Part shown: positions 16,002 through 17,938 of the stretch, piece after piece | How positions within the stretch are numbered: position 1 is the stretch's first letter | How the letters are laid out: each line of letters starts with the position of its first letter | DNA from: JBFJVZ01 sp041623895 | GTDB taxonomy: Bacteria > Planctomycetota > Planctomycetia > Pirellulales > Pirellulaceae | DNA length: 17,938 nt | NCBI GenBank assembly: GCA_041623895.1 | Contig: JBFJVZ010000109.1 | Span: forward strand, 1-17,938 | Direction of reading: 5' to 3' | The notes under the pieces: model-generated | What the model was told of the DNA's origin: nothing | What the model saw: only the letters and a program-made list of their open reading frames with translations | The model's database searches: none | Program-made: the position numbers and the translations under genes

Positions 16002-17273
16002 ATGTTGACTTTACGATTTTTCCTATACGCCGCTGCACTTGCGTTGCTGCTTGTGCCGACTTGCCAAAGCACGGCGGACGGGCCGCATGCGGAACGAGTT
16101 GACGCAAGCACGTTGTCAGGAAAAGTGATGTGCGGGTATCAGGGCTGGTTCAACTGCGAAGGTGATGGTGCCGGCCTGGGATGGACGCACTGGGCAAAGA
16201 ACGAACACAAGCCGTTTGCACCCGGCAACGCGGTCGTGGATCTTTGGCCCGATGTCTCCGAGTTAGGGGAAGACGAGCGATACGCCACCGGTTTTCATCA
16301 CGCTGACGGACGTGTTGCCGAAGTTTTCAGTAGTGCGAATCCAGCAACGGTCATGCGGCATTTTCAGTGGATGCGAGATTATGGAATCGACGGTGCCTTC
16401 CTGCAGCGATTCGCCAACGGTTTGGATCAGGGACGAGTCCAGCGACATAAGGATCAGGTGCTTCAGTCCGTTCGCACAGCAGCTGACCAGGCTGGGCGTG
16501 TTTATGCCGTGATGTATGACTTGAGCGGATTGCGAGCCGGCCAAGTCAAGCGCGTTCGTGAAGATTGGCGATTCTTGGCAGAGGAAAAGCACGTTTCGGA
16601 CGACTCCAGCTATCTTCATCATCGTGGCAAGCCGGTCGTTGCGGTTTGGGGAGTCGGGTTCAGTGACAACCGCAAGTATTCGCTGCAGGAATGTTTCGAC
16701 TTGGTCAAAGATCTCAAGTCTGCAGGTTGCACCGTCATGCTCGGAGTTCCGTCGTGGTGGCGCGAAGGCACACGCGATGCGCTGCATGATCCGCTGCTGA
16801 TGAAAATCATTGAAAGCGCCGACATCGTCAGCCCTTGGACGATCGGTCGTTATCGATCACCGCGGGAGGCGACCCGCCACGCCGCACAGGTTTGGTCGCC
16901 CGATCTGCAATGGTGCCAGGAAAAAGGTGTCGACTTTTTACCGGTCGTCTTTCCTGGTTTCAGTTGGCACAATCTGCATGGCGGACAGCTTGATCAAATT
17001 CCAAGACTCAAAGGCGAGTTTCTGTGGTCGCAAGTCGTGGCGGCCAAGCGTATTGGTTGCGAGATGATTTACGTCGCCATGTTTGATGAGGTTGATGAGG
17101 GGACCGCGATCTTCAAATGCACATCTGATCCGCCCAGGGGTGAGGGTGTGCGCTTTCTGGACAACGAGGGTCTAGCCAGTGACTTTTATTTGAAACTGGT
17201 TGGAAGAGCAGCAAGAATGCTCCGCGGTGAACTTCCAGTAAGTGACAACTTCAAGCCACTCCAACGCGATTGA
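16002..17273 (+). CDS. Exported glycoside hydrolase, GH71/GH99-like
   Basis: A 423-residue exported protein related to the GH99/GH71-like group, whose characterised GH99 members cleave alpha-mannosidic links by retaining catalysis. The signal peptide covers about 1-26 (a hydrophobic run ending QSTADG). The mature domain starts with VMCGYQGWFNCEGDG, the typical opening of this subgroup. Near the C-terminus MFDEVDEGTAIF (360-371) matches the GH99 catalytic motif xNEWxEGTxIE: E363 and E366 keep the ExxEGT spacing. FPGFSWHNLH at about 316-325 is another family segment. The frame opens at a TTG at 15969; ATG 16002, with AAGAG 7 bases upstream, gives a normal signal peptide and is preferred. The substrate may be a mannan-like or sulfated glycan but cannot be read here. 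Confidence 0.87.
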   Translation: MLTLRFFLYAAALALLLVPTCQSTADGPHAERVDASTLSGKVMCGYQGWFNCEGDGAGLGWTHWAKNEHKPFAPGNAVVDLWPDVSELGEDERYATGFHHADGRVAEVFSSANPATVMRHFQWMRDYGIDGAFLQRFANGLDQGRVQRHKDQVLQSVRTAADQAGRVYAVMYDLSGLRAGQVKRVREDWRFLAEEKHVSDDSSYLHHRGKPVVAVWGVGFSDNRKYSLQECFDLVKDLKSAGCTVMLGVPSWWREGTRDALHDPLLMKIIESADIVSPWTIGRYRSPREATRHAAQVWSPDLQWCQEKGVDFLPVVFPGFSWHNLHGGQLDQIPRLKGEFLWSQVVAAKRIGCEMIYVAMFDEVDEGTAIFKCTSDPPRGEGVRFLDNEGLASDFYLKLVGRAARMLRGELPVSDNFKPLQRD

Positions 17274-17312
17274 ATAAACTCGGCCGACAAGAGGACAAGT
17301 TTCATAACCGAC

Positions 17313-17383
17313 GGGAGGGCGACGCTCCCGCGGAGCCGCGAGCGTTCTCCGACACTTCGGCTCGGACGGAGCCTCGCCCTCCC
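17313..17383. repeat. 71-bp planctomycete-type interspersed palindrome
   Basis: The left arm, GGGAGGGCGACGCTCC (17313-17328), and right arm (17368-17383) are complementary over 16 bases with one C-C mismatch. Inside, GAGCCG (17333-17338) and CGGCTC (17358-17363) form a second pair. It lies 40 bases past the glycosidase stop. Its translations give EGEAPSEP and GSAGASPS peptides, a signature of short repeats scattered through many planctomycete genomes and often mis-annotated as proteins. It may be a REP/MITE-like mobile unit and may double as a transcript-end hairpin. Confidence 0.7.
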
Positions 17384-17525
17384 ATAAAACACAACAAACG
17401 CATGTTCGCAATCGGCCAAAAAATACCCAGCTTCCGGTTAATCACTATCCCAGCCTGACGCTCCCGAATTACCGGCCAAATCCACACTCACATTACCCAA
17501 GCAAGCGTAAGAATTGAGAAGTAAC

Positions 17526-17938
17526 ATGCAGCGACGCGGATTTGCCATCTTGTTGACCTTGTTCATGTGTGTCGGAACCGCAGGTTCACAAGAACCGGCG
17601 ATAACCGCAAAGATCAACGCTGCTGTCCAACCTTTCGTCGATCGGCAGGAATTGGCAGGCGCCGTGATGCTGGTCGCCGATCCAGAACGAATCTTGAGTC
17701 TGTCTGCGGTTGGTTATGCCGATATCTCTGCCAACAAGCCAATGGATACAATGTTGGACCGCCCCCAAAAGAACAGGTTCGCATCCAATAAGCTGCGGAG
17801 CAGCGAAAGACGATTCCTGGGGCTGCGGATTGCTCGCCAGAGACGAGCAATCCTGACCCCAGGCTCTACGCTGCCACTGCTACGCAGTTGTCGTATGGTT
17901 GTGATGAACGAAAACGTCGATGCCTCCAACTACCGTGA
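17526..17938 (+). pseudogene. 5' part of a serine beta-lactamase-family gene, probably truncated
   Basis: A frame open to the window end (137 codons seen). Residues 1 to about 22 are a signal peptide (MQRRGFAILLTLFMCVGTAGSQ). Residues about 26-76 match the start of beta-lactamase/transpeptidase-like serine hydrolases (class C/esterase type): VQPFVDRQELAGAVMLVADP and LSLSAVGYADISANKPMDTM. In the family this is followed at once by a segment like FWIASQTKP that carries the catalytic SxxK. Here it becomes LDRPQKNRFASNKLRSS, with no such motif, and a nested palindrome starts 39 bases later. The gene therefore seems cut just before its active site by a rearrangement or repeat insertion, although the frame stays open. 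The gene's remainder might resume outside the window. GAGAAG lies 4 bases before the ATG. Confidence 0.7.
17793..17887. repeat. 95-bp nested palindrome
   Basis: Three concentric inverted repeats share a centre at about 17840. The outer arms are CTGCGGAGCAG (17793-17803) and CTGCTACGCAG (17877-17887), with one mismatch. The middle arms are CCTGGGG (17816-17822) and CCCCAGG (17857-17863), perfect. The inner arms are GGATTGCTCG (17827-17836) and CGAGCAATCC (17844-17853), perfect, around the 7-base loop CCAGAGA. It lies within the truncated serine-hydrolase frame and differs in sequence from the 71-bp palindrome at 17313. It may be a MITE/REP-like element. Confidence 0.75.

Noticed and set aside
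15337..16107. 256-codon minus-strand frame across the propeller and glycosidase genes
   Set aside because: It is antisense to two well-supported exported proteins and has no recognisable domain.
17172..17487. Small ORFs with EGEAPSEP and GSAGASPS peptides
   Set aside because: They are translations of the 71-bp palindromic repeat, a known source of spurious planctomycete ORFs.
17567..17791. 74-codon plus-strand frame starting at GTG 17567
   Set aside because: It is a shifted-frame shadow of the serine-hydrolase signal peptide and N-terminus.
1..17938. CRISPR arrays, tRNA genes, transposases or a defence island
   Set aside because: No regularly spaced direct repeats, cloverleaf sequence, transposase motif or known defence domain was seen.

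Overview
The window looks like chromosomal DNA of a planctomycete, probably close to Rhodopirellula or other Pirellulaceae. The main evidence is an overlapping DUF1552 gene and planctomycete-cytochrome-c (PSCyt1/DUF1587/1595/1592/1588/1585) gene. Supporting evidence is an exported PQQ-type propeller starting with a WPTFRG-like motif, an exported FAD oxidoreductase with a golvesin/xanthan-lyase-like tail, and a palindromic repeat whose translations carry the GEAPSEP-type peptides common in planctomycete genomes. No tRNA, rRNA, CRISPR array, transposase or phage gene was seen.

Layout. At the left, a GntR/FCD regulator (81-818, minus) is divergent from an exported FAD-dependent oxidoreductase (1037-3148, plus). 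The 219-bp gap between them carries four copies of an 11-bp palindrome, three of them spaced by about two helical turns, which looks like the regulator's operator array. Six minus-strand genes follow, listed by increasing coordinate: a REC-GGDEF-CBS response regulator (3287-4762); an FHA-GGDEF cyclase (5037-5966); an exported DUF1592-type cytochrome with a heavy-metal-associated (HMA) tail (6119-9436); a Tat-exported DUF1552 protein (9441-10694); a 705-residue protein I do not recognise (10895-13012); and a four-helix membrane protein with a PH-like domain and a CxxC motif (13190-14158). Three plus-strand genes finish the window: a PQQ-like beta-propeller (14587-15861), a GH99-like glycosidase (16002-17273), and the 5' part of a serine beta-lactamase-family gene (17526 to the window end). 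In the last one, recognisable sequence stops before the catalytic SxxK and a nested palindrome follows.

How the genes may work together. The oxidoreductase, DUF1592/DUF1552 pair, propeller and glycosidase are all predicted to be exported, as in planctomycete polysaccharide breakdown and envelope redox chemistry. The two diguanylate cyclases sit side by side and should make cyclic di-GMP in response to different inputs (phospho-relay and nucleotide sensing; phosphothreonine binding). Only one retains the product-inhibition I-site. Start codons were re-chosen for six genes because a TTG or distal start was less credible than an internal ATG or GTG; in three of these (81-818, 10895-13012, 13190-14158) a good ribosome-binding site decided the choice.

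The least explained parts are the 705-residue orphan, the HMA fusion, the operator array and the two palindromic repeats near the right edge. All family assignments come from reading the sequence; no database search was run.
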